Shown here: positions 27,728 to 37,068 of the stretch, piece by piece | Layout of the letters: each line of letters starts with the position of its first letter | Position numbering within the stretch: position 1 is the stretch's first letter | Assembly (NCBI RefSeq): GCF_012650175.1 | Contig: NZ_JAAILI010000077.1 | Location: forward strand, 110,506 to 174,505 | Direction of reading: 5' to 3' | Origin: Sphingomonas sp. S2M10 | GTDB taxonomy: Bacteria; Pseudomonadota; Alphaproteobacteria; Sphingomonadales; Sphingomonadaceae | DNA: 64,000 nucleotides | Program-made: the position numbers and the translations under genes | The notes under the pieces: generated by a model | What the model saw: the letters and a program-made list of their open reading frames with translations, nothing else | What the model was told of the DNA's origin: nothing | Databases searched by the model: none

Positions 27728-30100
27728 ATGAGCCTGCCGCTGATACCGCTGTTGTTGCTGTCCACCGCGATGCCCGCCGCGCCCGATCCAGAGGTGCCGG
27801 CACCCGCCGCCCAGGAGCCGCAGCGCCAGGACGGCGACATCGTCGTCACCGCCCGCCGCCGCGAGGAGCGGATCCAGGAAGTGCCGGTGGCGCTCTCGGT
27901 GCTCAGCGGTGCGACCCTGGCCGAGGCGGGGGCGTTCAACGTCAGCCGTATCCAGCAGTCGCAGCCGGCGCTGCAATTCTATTCGAGCAACCCGCGCAAC
28001 ACCGCGATCAACATCCGCGGGCTCGGCGCGCCGTTCGGGCTGACCAATGACGGGATCGAGCAGGGCGTCGGCTTCTATGTCGACGGCGTCTATATCGGCC
28101 GGGTCGGCGCCTCGACCTTCGACTTCGTCGATGTCGAGCGGGTCGAGGTGCTGCGCGGGCCGCAGGGGACGCTTTACGGCAAGAACACCACGGCGGGCGC
28201 GATCAACATCACCACGCGCAAGCCGAGCTTCACCCCCGAGGTCCGCTACGAGGCGAGCGCCGGGGCCTATGACTTCCTTCAGATCAAGGGCTCGGCCTCG
28301 GCGCCGATCGCCGAGGACAAGCTTGCGGTGCGGCTGTCGACCTCGGTGACCAAGCGCAAGGGCACGATCTACGACACCCGCAGCGACACCAATCTTCATC
28401 GCCTCGACAACTACGGCGTGCGCGGCCAGCTGCTGTGGCGCGCGGCGCCCAATCTGGACCTGACGCTGTCGGGCGATTTCAACCTGCAGAACCCGCTGTG
28501 CTGCGTGCAATATTATGTCCGCACCGGCGCCACGCAGCGGCCGCTCAACCGGCAATATGCCGCGCTGGCGGCGGCGTTCGGCTATGCCCCGCCGAGCACC
28601 GATCCGTTCGATCGCCGCACCGATCTCGATGCCGACATCAACTCGCGCCAGGAAATCGGCGGTGCCTCGCTGGTGGCGAACTGGGATCTGGGGCCGGCGA
28701 CAATAACCTCGGTGAGCGCCTGGCGCTATTGGGACTGGCAGCCGGCGAACGACCGCGACTTTATCGGCCTGCCGATCACCACCGTCTCGCAGAACCCGTC
28801 GCAGCAGAAGCAGGTGACGCAGGAGCTGCGGATCGCGTCGAACGGCAAGAACAAGCTCGATTATACCGCCGGTGTGTTCGTGTTCCACCAGACGATCGAC
28901 ACCCAGGGCTCGCAGGTCCAGGGTCCGGCGGCGAGCCGCTGGCTGCTCAACCCGACCAGCGCGGCGGCCAACAACCCGGCGACGCTGAACGGACTCACCT
29001 CGACGAACACGATCGGGTTCGACAACACCAGCTTAGCGGTGTTCGGCAAGCTCAACTGGGAAGTGGTGCCGCGCTTGCGCTTCCAGCCGGGCCTGCGGGT
29101 GAACTACGACAAGAAGACCGGGTCGTACCTCGCGGTCGTCACCAATGGCGCGGGGAGCACGACGCTCACCGCCGACCAGCGCGGGGTGCTGGCGCCGCAG
29201 AATTACGCGGCGCGGTTCAGCGACTGGAACGTCTCGGGCGACGCGACGCTCTCCTATGATTTCGCGCGCGACGTGCACGGCTATGCGACCTATGCGCGCA
29301 GCTTCAAGTCGGGCGGGATCAACCTGTCCGGCCTGCCGCTCGATGCGAACAACAACCCGATCCTTGGCGCCGCCTCGGTCAAGCCCGAGAAGGTCAACCA
29401 TTTCGAGCTGGGCCTGAAGACCCAGTTCCTCGATCGCCGCGCCACCTTCAACCTTGCCGGCTTCTGGACCGAGGTGAACGACTATCAGGCGACCGTCACC
29501 AATGGCCAGCTGGGGGTGATCCGCGGCTATCTCGCCAATGCCGACAAGGTGCGGGTGCGCGGCGTCGAGTTCGATTCCAACTTCCAGCCGACCGACCGCT
29601 TCAAGCTCTACGTCAACGGCGCCTATACCGACGCCAAATATGTCCGCTTCCGCGATGCGCCGTGCCCGCCCGAGCTCTCCGGCGGCACCACCGGCGCGAC
29701 GCCGAGCGCACCGGGGACGCCGGGCGGGGTCAGCCCGGCCAATTGCGACATTTCCGGCCAGGTGCTGCCGGGTATCTCGAAATGGGCGCTGGGCTTCGGC
29801 GGCGAGGTGAACGTGCCGGTGCAGGAAGGGCAGGTGTATCTCGGCTATGACGGCAGCTGGCGCTCGCGCTTCTCGTCCAACCCGTCGCCTTCGGCCTATA
29901 CCTGGATCGAGGGGTACTCGCTGTCCAACTTCCGGCTCGGCTATCGCAAGGGCAAGGTGAACGCCTTCGCCTGGGTGCGGAACGCGTTCGACAAGCGGTA
30001 CTTCGAACTGCTGTCCGTGCAGTCCGGCAACACCGGGCTGATCGTCGGCCAGCCGGGCGATCCGCGCACCTGGGGCTTCACGATCAGCGGTTCCTTCTGA
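27728..30100 (+). CDS. TonB-dependent outer-membrane receptor
   Basis: A 790-residue protein: signal peptide (MSLPLIPLLLLSTAMPAAPD), a TonB-box-like DGDIVVTARRREERIQEVPV at ~37-55, a plug domain with DGVYIGRVGA and VEVLRGPQGTLYGKNTTAGA, and a C-terminal 22-strand barrel ending GFTISGSF with a terminal aromatic. Such sphingomonad receptors take up siderophores, vitamins or plant-derived compounds. No regulator, transporter or hydrolase lies next to it, so the ligand is unknown. AGGGGA precedes the chosen ATG; an in-frame start 33 bases earlier is less likely. Confidence 0.93.
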   Translation: MSLPLIPLLLLSTAMPAAPDPEVPAPAAQEPQRQDGDIVVTARRREERIQEVPVALSVLSGATLAEAGAFNVSRIQQSQPALQFYSSNPRNTAINIRGLGAPFGLTNDGIEQGVGFYVDGVYIGRVGASTFDFVDVERVEVLRGPQGTLYGKNTTAGAINITTRKPSFTPEVRYEASAGAYDFLQIKGSASAPIAEDKLAVRLSTSVTKRKGTIYDTRSDTNLHRLDNYGVRGQLLWRAAPNLDLTLSGDFNLQNPLCCVQYYVRTGATQRPLNRQYAALAAAFGYAPPSTDPFDRRTDLDADINSRQEIGGASLVANWDLGPATITSVSAWRYWDWQPANDRDFIGLPITTVSQNPSQQKQVTQELRIASNGKNKLDYTAGVFVFHQTIDTQGSQVQGPAASRWLLNPTSAAANNPATLNGLTSTNTIGFDNTSLAVFGKLNWEVVPRLRFQPGLRVNYDKKTGSYLAVVTNGAGSTTLTADQRGVLAPQNYAARFSDWNVSGDATLSYDFARDVHGYATYARSFKSGGINLSGLPLDANNNPILGAASVKPEKVNHFELGLKTQFLDRRATFNLAGFWTEVNDYQATVTNGQLGVIRGYLANADKVRVRGVEFDSNFQPTDRFKLYVNGAYTDAKYVRFRDAPCPPELSGGTTGATPSAPGTPGGVSPANCDISGQVLPGISKWALGFGGEVNVPVQEGQVYLGYDGSWRSRFSSNPSPSAYTWIEGYSLSNFRLGYRKGKVNAFAWVRNAFDKRYFELLSVQSGNTGLIVGQPGDPRTWGFTISGSF

Positions 30101-30144
30101 TCGTGTGACTGGCTGGCCTCCTGCCCTGGCCGGAGGAGGTTGGC

Positions 30145-30172
30145 GGGCGGAGCAGGGCGACCTGCTCCGCCC
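30145..30172. terminator. Strong hairpin after the TonB receptor gene
   Basis: GGGCGGAGCAGG, a GCGA tetraloop and CCTGCTCCGCCC form a perfect 12-bp stem 45 bases past the stop. There is no T-run on the plus strand, so termination would be partial or Rho-assisted. Confidence 0.45.
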
Positions 30173-30208
30173 GATAGGTTGGAGGACACCGGCTGGCATT
30201 CTCCTATC

Positions 30209-30300
30209 GCATCCCCGCGCAGACGGGGATCCATTTGCCAGCACGGCTCGGCACTGCCGCGCCGACTCCATCCATGGATCCCCGCTCTCGCGGGGATGAC
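30209..30300. repeat. Paired inverted repeat, ATCCCCGCG class
   Basis: The left unit GCATCCCCGCGCAGACGGGG continues ATCCA. The reverse complement of the right unit begins GTCATCCCCGCGAGAGCGGG and continues GATCCATGG. They face each other across ~45 bases. A degenerate copy of the same pair is at 38686-38780. It lies in the 588-base gap between the TonB receptor gene and lolC. Confidence 0.78.
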
Positions 30301-30400
30301 GTTCGGTGGAGTGGGTGGGAGAGGGTGACGTCACACCGCGGCTGCCGCGCAACAAGTCCGCGGAAGGTTGTACCGAGATGATGCAAGCCGGGGTGCCGGG

Positions 30401-30437
30401 AAAAACGAAAACGCCCGGACCGTTGCCGGCCCGGGCG
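30401..30437 (-). terminator. Minus-strand terminator with no annotated parent gene
   Basis: An 11-bp stem with one mismatch (CGCCCGGACCG / CGGCCCGGGCG) and a 4-base loop, followed on the minus strand by TTTTCGTTTTT. The tail is nearly identical to the hsp20 terminator. No recognised minus-strand gene lies to its right before lolC, so it implies an unannotated transcript from about 30.45-30.69 kb. Confidence 0.7.
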
Positions 30438-30481
30438 CCTGCGTGACGAATGCTCGTCAGCCCCCTTGATAGGATCCCGCT

Positions 30482-30592
30482 TCAAACATTTGCGTTTGTT
30501 CGCAAATGGAGCTGGGAACCTCCCCGAACCGTGGCCTTTTTGCGCCTGCGCTTCGACGATTTCTTGGTAGAAGCCTGCGGCGCCTTTGTCAC
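30482..30592 (-). CDS. Possible 36-residue basic protein
   Basis: The frame opens at GTG and encodes a very basic product with KKSSKRRRKKATVRGG at its centre, ending RTNANV. It stops 45 bases before the minus-strand terminator. A perfect 8-bp inverted repeat (CATTTGCG / CGCAAATG) overlaps its last codons. There is no clear ribosome site, so the transcript may instead be a small RNA. The frame stays open upstream of the GTG without a better start. Confidence 0.3.
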   Translation of the reverse strand: MTKAPQASTKKSSKRRRKKATVRGGSQLHLRTNANV

Positions 30593-30688
30593 CGGTCGAC
30601 AGGCTGGCGTCAGCAGATTGCGGCAAGCCTGTGTCGAATCGGCAACAGAACGCTTCCCACCTTGCCCGACTGGCCCTAGAGGATCCCC

Positions 30689-31939
30689 ATGCTACTGTCG
30701 CGCTACGAGCGAATGATCGCCCGCCGCTATCTGCTGCCCGGGCGCAGCGAAGCCTTCATTGCCGTCGTCGCCGGCTTCAGCCTGGTCGCCGTGATGCTCG
30801 GCGTTGCCGCGCTGATCGTGGTGATGAGCATCATGAACGGGTTCCGCGCGGAACTGTTCGACAAGATTGCCGGGCTGAACGGCCATGCTGTGGTGCAGGG
30901 CTATAACGGCCAGCTGCGCGATTGGCGGCGCATCGCCGATGAGGCCAAGGCCATCCCGGGCGTAACCGCCGCCACCCCGCTGATCGAGCAGCCGCTCTTC
31001 ACGATCTATAACGGCCGGACCGAATTCTCGCTGGTGCGCGGCATGCGGGTGCAAGACATCCAGCAGAACGCCACGCTGAAGGGCAAGGAGATTCTGGGTT
31101 CGTTCAAGAACCTGAAGCCCGGCAGCGAACAGGTCGCGATCGGTTCGCGGCTTGCGGAGGCGCTGGGTGCGTCGATCGGGTCGGAGATATCGATCGTCAA
31201 CCCGCTCGGCGTGGCCACGCCGTTCGGGACCAATATCCGCATCGTCAAATATCGCGTCGGCGCGATCTTCGAGGTGGGCGTATATGATTATGACAAGAGC
31301 TACATCATCATGCCGATCGAGGATGCGCAGACCCTGCTGCTGATGGGCGACACGGTGGGCATGGTGCGGATCGACACGAACAATCCGGACCAGATCCAGC
31401 GGATCATGGCCCCACTGGCGAGCAAGGTGAGCAATGTCGCGCAGATCACCGACTGGCGGCAGATGAACAGCGAGCTGTTCGAAGCGCTCTCGGTGGACCG
31501 GATCGTTTCGTTCACGATCCTCTCCATCATCCTGGTCGTCGCCTCGTTCAACATCATCTCCTCTCTGATCATGCTGGTGCGCGCCAAGACGCGCGACATC
31601 GCCGTGCTGCGGACGATGGGAGCGACCCGCGGCGGGCTGATGCGGATCTTCGTCACCGTCGGCACCACCGTCGGCGCGCTGGGCGTGGGAGCGGGCGGCG
31701 TTCTCGCCTTCTTCTTCATCACCTTCCGCGAGCAGGTGGTATGGGCAATCGGCGCCGCGACCGGGCAGAAGGTGTGGGACCCGCAGATGCGCTTCCTGAC
31801 CGAGCTGCCCGCCAAGACCGACCCGTTCCAGACCTTCGCGATCTGCGCGATGGCGCTGCTCTTCACCTTCCTCGCCACCCTCTACCCTGCGTGGAAGGCG
31901 GCGAGCACCGATCCCGTTCAGGTGCTGCGTTATGAGTGA
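30689..31939 (+). CDS. lolC: Lipoprotein-releasing system membrane subunit LolC/LolE
   Basis: A 416-residue inner-membrane protein with the N-terminal block [20 protein letters not shown], a first membrane helix with [18 protein letters not shown], a ~220-residue periplasmic domain and three C-terminal helices in an FtsX-like domain ending in [18 protein letters not shown]. With LolD it releases outer-membrane lipoproteins to LolA. A single LolC/E-type gene suggests a homodimeric (LolF-like) exporter. It overlaps lolD by eight bases. Confidence 0.95.
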   Translation: MLLSRYERMIARRYLLPGRSEAFIAVVAGFSLVAVMLGVAALIVVMSIMNGFRAELFDKIAGLNGHAVVQGYNGQLRDWRRIADEAKAIPGVTAATPLIEQPLFTIYNGRTEFSLVRGMRVQDIQQNATLKGKEILGSFKNLKPGSEQVAIGSRLAEALGASIGSEISIVNPLGVATPFGTNIRIVKYRVGAIFEVGVYDYDKSYIIMPIEDAQTLLLMGDTVGMVRIDTNNPDQIQRIMAPLASKVSNVAQITDWRQMNSELFEALSVDRIVSFTILSIILVVASFNIISSLIMLVRAKTRDIAVLRTMGATRGGLMRIFVTVGTTVGALGVGAGGVLAFFFITFREQVVWAIGAATGQKVWDPQMRFLTELPAKTDPFQTFAICAMALLFTFLATLYPAWKAASTDPVQVLRYE

Positions 31940-32615
31940 TCCGGTTCTCCAGACGCGCGACCTGCGCCGCAGCTTCGAACAGGGCGGTGTGCGCATCGAC
32001 GTGCTGCGCGGCGTCGACCTCGACGTGCAGCCCGGAGAAATCGTGGCGCTGCTCGGCCCGTCGGGCTCGGGCAAGTCGACCCTGCTCCAGGCGGTGGGCC
32101 TGCTCGAGGGCGGGTTCGAAGGATCGATCCGCATCGTCGGCACCGAGGCCGCGAAGCTTCCGGCGAGCGGGCGGACCGAGGTGCGGCGCGACAAGCTGGG
32201 CTTCGTCTACCAGTTCCACCATCTCCTGCCCGATTTCGACGCGACCGAGAATGTCGTGCTGCCGCAGATGATCCGTGGTGGGACACGCGCCGAGGCGCAG
32301 GCCCGGGCCACCGAATTGCTGACCCTGCTCGGGCTTGGTCACCGGCTGACCCACCGGCCCAACCAGCTTTCTGGTGGGGAGCAGCAGCGCGTCGCGGTAG
32401 CCCGTGCGCTGGCCAATCGCCCGCCGCTGGTGCTGGCGGACGAGCCTACCGGCAATCTGGACGAGGCGACCTCGGACCGCGTGTTCGGCGAGTTCCTCAA
32501 CCTCGTCCGCAACGAGGGCTCTGCGGCACTGGTCGCGACCCATAACGAGCGGCTTGCGGCGCGGATGGACCGCGTGGTGCGGCTCCACGAAGGACGGCTG
32601 GAGGAGATGGCATGA
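31932..32615 (+). CDS. lolD: Lipoprotein-releasing ABC transporter ATPase LolD
   Basis: A 227-residue ABC ATPase: Walker [13 protein letters not shown], the Q-loop [12 protein letters not shown], signature [15 protein letters not shown] and Walker [13 protein letters not shown], then a switch histidine in ATHNE. It powers LolC, whose gene overlaps it. Its stop overlaps the glutathione peroxidase ATG (ATGA). Confidence 0.96.
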   Translation: MSDPVLQTRDLRRSFEQGGVRIDVLRGVDLDVQPGEIVALLGPSGSGKSTLLQAVGLLEGGFEGSIRIVGTEAAKLPASGRTEVRRDKLGFVYQFHHLLPDFDATENVVLPQMIRGGTRAEAQARATELLTLLGLGHRLTHRPNQLSGGEQQRVAVARALANRPPLVLADEPTGNLDEATSDRVFGEFLNLVRNEGSAALVATHNERLAARMDRVVRLHEGRLEEMA

Positions 32616-33094
32616 GCGAGACGATCACGCAGATCCCGGTGACTCTGCCGGACGGCGCGACCGGCACCCTGTCCAGCTTCACCGGGCAGGTGCTGCTGGT
32701 GGTCAACACCGCCTCCAAGTGCGGCTTCACGCCGCAGTACAAGGAGCTGGAGCAGCTCTGGCGCGCCTATCGCGACCGAGGCTTCGCGGTGCTGGCCTTC
32801 CCGTGCAACCAGTTCGGTGCCCAGGAGCCGGGCAATGCGGAGGAAATCGCCAGTTTCTGCTCGCTCACCTATGACGTGACCTTTCCCGTCTTCGCAAAGG
32901 TGGATGTGAACGGCAGCAACGCAGCGCCCTTGTTCCAAGCGCTCAAGGCGCAGGCGCCAGGGGTGCTTGGCACCCAGGCGATCAAGTGGAATTTCACCAA
33001 GTTCCTGATCGACCGCGACGGCAATGTGGTGGAGCGCTATGCACCGACTACCGCGCCAAGCGCGATCGCGGCGGACATTGAGAAGCTGCTGTAA
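32612..33094 (+). CDS. Glutathione peroxidase-family thiol peroxidase
   Basis: A 160-residue thioredoxin-fold enzyme. The peroxidatic residue is cysteine rather than selenocysteine (Cys37 in NTASKCGFT). The partner residues are Gln in [12 protein letters not shown] and Trp in IKWNFTKF. A second cysteine (FPCNQF) may resolve, as in thioredoxin-dependent BtuE/Gpx proteins. It detoxifies peroxides in the cytoplasm. It is translationally coupled to lolD. Confidence 0.94.
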   Translation: MSETITQIPVTLPDGATGTLSSFTGQVLLVVNTASKCGFTPQYKELEQLWRAYRDRGFAVLAFPCNQFGAQEPGNAEEIASFCSLTYDVTFPVFAKVDVNGSNAAPLFQALKAQAPGVLGTQAIKWNFTKFLIDRDGNVVERYAPTTAPSAIAADIEKLL

Positions 33095-33117
33095 AGCGCT
33101 GAAAATTTGAAAAAGCA

Positions 33118-33152
33118 CGGCCGGAACGGGAGGTGTGTGGATGTCCCGGCCG
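33118..33152. terminator. Bidirectional terminator after the peroxidase gene
   Basis: CGGCCGGAAC and GTCCCGGCCG form a 10-bp stem with one mismatch and a 15-base loop. The plus-strand tail is CGCTTCTTGTTT; the minus-strand tail GCTTTTTCAAATTTTC is richer in T, so it may also end a leftward transcript from the dnaE leader. Confidence 0.6.
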
Positions 33153-33292
33153 CGCTTCTTGTTTACCATATCTGCAGAATGAAGAAGGTGTAGATCGGTC
33201 CGATCCGGCGGTATCGGTCTTTCGCACGCAAAAGCTGTGGAGAAGCGCGCCTGCGGGTTGGCAATTGGGCGTGCGCGCTCCTAGGGTCGGGC

Positions 33293-36200
33293 ATGGCGCA
33301 TTCCGGTTTCGTCCCGCTTCGGGTTTTCTCCTGCTACACCATGCTGGAAGGGGCGATCGACCCCAAGGCCATCGCCAAGCACGCCAAGTCCCACGGCTTC
33401 CCCGCCATCGCCGTCGCCGATCGCAACGGCCTGTATGCCGCCATGGGCTTTTCGGATGCCGCCAAGAAGGCCGGCGTCCAGCCGATCGTCGGCACGCTGC
33501 TGGCGGTGAAGCGCTCCAACCTCGCCGAGGGGCTCAACGTGCCGATCGACTGGCTCGCGCTCTACGCGCAGGACCAGACCGGCTACCAAAATCTCTGCCA
33601 CCTCGTCTCGCAGGCGCATCTCGATCGCCCGATCGAGGAGGACGCGCATGTGCCCTTCGCCGCGCTCACCGGTCACACCGACGGCCTGCTTTGCCTGACC
33701 GCCGGGGCCGAGGGCGCGCTCGCCCGGCTTTATGCCGAGGGGCAGGACAAGACCGCCGAGGCCTATGCGACCCAGCTGGAAGCGTTGTTCCCGGAGCGGC
33801 TCTATGTCGAGATTGCCCGGCGCAACAACGACATCGAGATTCGCGCCGAGGCCAAGCTGATCGACCTTGCCTATGCGCGCAATCTGCCGCTGGTGGGAAC
33901 CAACCCGGCCTGCTTCGCCGAGGCCGATTTCTACGACGCGCATGACGCGATGCTGTGCATCGCCAACTCGACCTATCTTGAAACCGACGACCGCCCGCGC
34001 TCCTCGCCCGAGGCCTGGCTCAAGCCGGCCGAGACGATGAAGACGAGTTTCGCGGACCTGCCCGAGGCGATAGAGAACACGCTCGTCGTCGCCCAGCGCT
34101 GCGCCTATGCCGCGCCCAAGCGCAAGCCGATCCTGCCCAGCCTCGCCGGCGACCGCGAGGGCGAGGCCAAGATGCTGCGCGACCTGAGCTGGGCGGGGCT
34201 AAAGGACCGTCTCGACTTCGCCGGCATCACCGATCCCGCCGAAGTGGAGGTATATAACCAGCGCCTCCAGTTCGAGCTCGACATCATCATCCAGATGGGG
34301 TTCCCGGGCTACTTCCTGATCGTGGCCGACTTCATCCAATGGGCGAAGTCGAACGACATTCCGGTGGGGCCGGGGCGTGGTTCGGGCGCGGGCTCGGCGG
34401 TCGCCTGGGCGCTGACCATCACCGATCTCGATCCGCTCAAGCTGGGCCTGCTGTTCGAACGCTTCCTCAACCCGGAACGCGTCTCGATGCCCGACTTCGA
34501 CATCGACTTCTGCGAAACCCGGCGTGGCGAAGTGATCCGCTACGTCCAGGAGAAATACGGCCGCGATCACGTCGCGCAGATCATCACCTTCGGGACGATG
34601 AAGGCACGCGCGGTGATCAAGGACGTCGGGCGTGTGCTGCAGATGAGCTATGGCCAGGTCGATCGCCTCGCCAAGCAGATCCCGAACCACCCGACCGATC
34701 CCTGGACCCTCGAGCGCACGCTGAACGGCGTGAGCGAATTCCTCGCCGAATATAACGGCAACGAGGATGTGAAGCGTCTCGTCGACCTGTCGATGCGGAT
34801 GGAAGGCCTGCCGCGCCACAGCTCGACCCACGCCGCCGGCGTGGTGATCGGCGACCGGCCGCTCGCGCAGCTGGTGCCGCTGTATCGCGATCCGCGCTCG
34901 GACATGCCGGTGACCCAGTTCGACATGAAGAATGTCGAAGGCGCCGGGCTGGTGAAGTTCGACTTTCTCGGCCTCAAGACGCTGTCGGTGCTCAAGAAGG
35001 CGGTGGTGCTGCTCGCCAAGCGGGGTGTCGACGTGAACCTCGATCGGCTCGATTGGGATGACGAGGCCGTCTATGCGCTGCTCCAGCGCGGCGACACGGT
35101 GGGCGTATTCCAGCTGGAATCCGAAGGCATGCGCCGCACGCTGACCGCGGTGCGGCCGACCAATTTCGGCGACATCGTCGCGCTCGTCTCGCTCTACCGC
35201 CCGGGTCCGATGGACAACATCCCGACCTTCGGCGCGCGTAAGGCCGGGCGCGAGCCCATCATCTACCCGCACGACCTGCTCGAACCGATCCTGAAGGAGA
35301 CCTACGGGATCTTCGTCTACCAGGAGCAGGTGATGCAGGCCGCGCAGATCCTCGCCGGCTACACGCTCGGCGGCGCGGACATGCTGCGGCGCGCGATGGG
35401 CAAGAAGGTCAAGGCGGAGATGGACGCCCAGCGCAGCATCTTCGTCGAGGGCTGCCGGCAGGTGAACGACATCCCGGCGGCCAAGGCCAACGAGCTGTTC
35501 GACTTGATCGACAAATTCGCCGGCTACGGCTTCAACAAGTCGCACGCCGCCGCCTATGCGCTGCTCGCCTACCAGACCGCGTGGCTGAAGGCGCACCATC
35601 CGCACGAATTCTTTGCCGCGTCGATGGCCTACGACATCCACCAGACCGACAAGCTCGCGGTGTTCGCCGACGACATGCGGCGGCTGGGAATCGAGGCGAC
35701 GTCGCCCGACATCAACGCCAGCGAGGCCGACTTCACCGTGCAGGCGAGCGGCGAGGGGCTGGCGGTGCGCTATGCGCTCGGCGCGCTCAAGGGCGTGGGC
35801 GAGCGGGCGATGGAGCTGCTGGTCGAGGAGCGCGAGAAGAACGGCCGCTTCGCCAGCCTCGACGATTTCGCAAAGCGGGTTGATCCGCGGGTGCTCAACA
35901 AGCGGCAGCTGGAAACGCTGGCCTCGGCGGGCGCGTTCGACAGCATCGAGCCCAACCGCGCCGGCGTGCATGCGGCGGCCGAGACGATCCTCGCGGTTGC
36001 CCAGCGCGACCATGCCAGCCGGATGAGCGGGCAGGGCGGGCTGTTCGGCGATGCCGAGCCGGCGGGCGGCGGGATCACCGTCCCGAAGGACGCCGTCTGG
36101 TCGATGTCCGACAAGATCAACGCCGAGAAGGAGGCCTTTGGCTATTATTTCTCGGCGCATCCGCTGGATCGCTACGAGCACCTGTTCCGCGGCCAGGGCG

Positions 36201-36772
36201 TGCGCGACATCGCCTCGCTCCCGGACATGCAGATCCCCGAGGGCGCGCGGGTCAACGCCCAGGTCGCCGCGCTGATCGAGGATTGCCGCTACCGCACCTC
36301 GGCGCGCGGCAACCGCTATCTGATGGCGACGATCTCGGACCGCAGCGCGCAGATCCAGACCTCGTGCTTCGAGGAGCTGATTGCCAAGGACATGGAGGAA
36401 TGCGCCAAGGGCACCGGCTGCGCGATCCTCACGCTGGAGCTCGACAAGCGCCCCGGCGAGGATACGCCACGCGCGGCGGTCAAGCGGGTGCAGCCCTTCG
36501 ATACGCTGGCGGGCACCACTCAGCTGGTGATGGAGATCCGCATCGAGGATCCCATCGTGCCGGCGCAGCTGGCCGCGCTGGTCGGCGAGCTGCGCGGCGG
36601 CGGCAGGGGCGAGATCCTGCTCCACGCGCCGATCGACGGCGGCGAGGCGACGGTGATGCTCGGCCGCGGCTTCCGGCTGGATACCGAGCTGGCGGCGCGG
36701 ATCGAGGCGATGCCGGGGGTGAAGGCAGCGTCGCTGATGCCGGCGAGCATGAAGCTGGCGGCAGCGGCGTGA
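33293..36772 (+). CDS. dnaE: DNA polymerase III alpha subunit
   Basis: The 1159-residue replicative polymerase (E. coli 1160). An N-terminal PHP domain (~6-270) is followed by the palm with catalytic aspartates in PDFDIDF (Asp401/Asp403/Asp405 region), the RGSGAGS and HSSTHAAG blocks, a finger domain with RRAMGKK, a helix-hairpin-helix and a C-terminal OB fold. The PHP motif that normally reads VHSDYS is VFSCYT here, so metal binding is probably lost. It stands alone; its 198-base leader holds a terminator and a possible tiny minus-strand frame. Confidence 0.98.
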   Translation: MAHSGFVPLRVFSCYTMLEGAIDPKAIAKHAKSHGFPAIAVADRNGLYAAMGFSDAAKKAGVQPIVGTLLAVKRSNLAEGLNVPIDWLALYAQDQTGYQNLCHLVSQAHLDRPIEEDAHVPFAALTGHTDGLLCLTAGAEGALARLYAEGQDKTAEAYATQLEALFPERLYVEIARRNNDIEIRAEAKLIDLAYARNLPLVGTNPACFAEADFYDAHDAMLCIANSTYLETDDRPRSSPEAWLKPAETMKTSFADLPEAIENTLVVAQRCAYAAPKRKPILPSLAGDREGEAKMLRDLSWAGLKDRLDFAGITDPAEVEVYNQRLQFELDIIIQMGFPGYFLIVADFIQWAKSNDIPVGPGRGSGAGSAVAWALTITDLDPLKLGLLFERFLNPERVSMPDFDIDFCETRRGEVIRYVQEKYGRDHVAQIITFGTMKARAVIKDVGRVLQMSYGQVDRLAKQIPNHPTDPWTLERTLNGVSEFLAEYNGNEDVKRLVDLSMRMEGLPRHSSTHAAGVVIGDRPLAQLVPLYRDPRSDMPVTQFDMKNVEGAGLVKFDFLGLKTLSVLKKAVVLLAKRGVDVNLDRLDWDDEAVYALLQRGDTVGVFQLESEGMRRTLTAVRPTNFGDIVALVSLYRPGPMDNIPTFGARKAGREPIIYPHDLLEPILKETYGIFVYQEQVMQAAQILAGYTLGGADMLRRAMGKKVKAEMDAQRSIFVEGCRQVNDIPAAKANELFDLIDKFAGYGFNKSHAAAYALLAYQTAWLKAHHPHEFFAASMAYDIHQTDKLAVFADDMRRLGIEATSPDINASEADFTVQASGEGLAVRYALGALKGVGERAMELLVEEREKNGRFASLDDFAKRVDPRVLNKRQLETLASAGAFDSIEPNRAGVHAAAETILAVAQRDHASRMSGQGGLFGDAEPAGGGITVPKDAVWSMSDKINAEKEAFGYYFSAHPLDRYEHLFRGQGVRDIASLPDMQIPEGARVNAQVAALIEDCRYRTSARGNRYLMATISDRSAQIQTSCFEELIAKDMEECAKGTGCAILTLELDKRPGEDTPRAAVKRVQPFDTLAGTTQLVMEIRIEDPIVPAQLAALVGELRGGGRGEILLHAPIDGGEATVMLGRGFRLDTELAARIEAMPGVKAASLMPASMKLAAAA

Positions 36773-36791
36773 GGCTGGCGATCGCCCGCTA

Positions 36792-36943
36792 GCCCCCTCC
36801 ACCATTCGCTGGCGCGAATGGTCCCCCTCCCCCGGAGCAGAGCTCCGAGGGAGGAAACACTGCCACCCACGCAGAATAGCGTCTCCTCCACCGCGAAGCG
36901 GGGGAGGGGGACCGCGCCGCGCCAGCGGCGTGGTGGAGGGGGC
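36792..36943. repeat. Paired palindromic repeat after dnaE (CCCCCTCC class)
   Basis: The left half reads GCCCCCTCCACCATTCGCTG and continues with GGTCCCCCTCCCCCGG. The reverse complement of the right half reads GCCCCCTCCACCACGCCGCT, then GGTCCCCCTCCCCCGC. About 40 bases separate them. A related element is at 60895-61018. It occupies half of the 296-base gap between dnaE and the acyl-CoA ligase; the rest holds nothing I recognise. Confidence 0.82.
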
Positions 36944-37068
36944 GCCCGGCATATCGACGAACAGGTATGCCGCCGTACACCGGAAACGCAATGTAACGCC
37001 CGCCCCTCTCGACTCCCGCGCATGAAGGCGTATCCTGCGCCCAAAACAGCCACGCAATGGAGAGGCCT

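Noticed and set aside
34199..37057. 952-codon minus-strand frame across dnaE
   Set aside because: A shadow of dnaE codon bias; no domain and no ribosome site.
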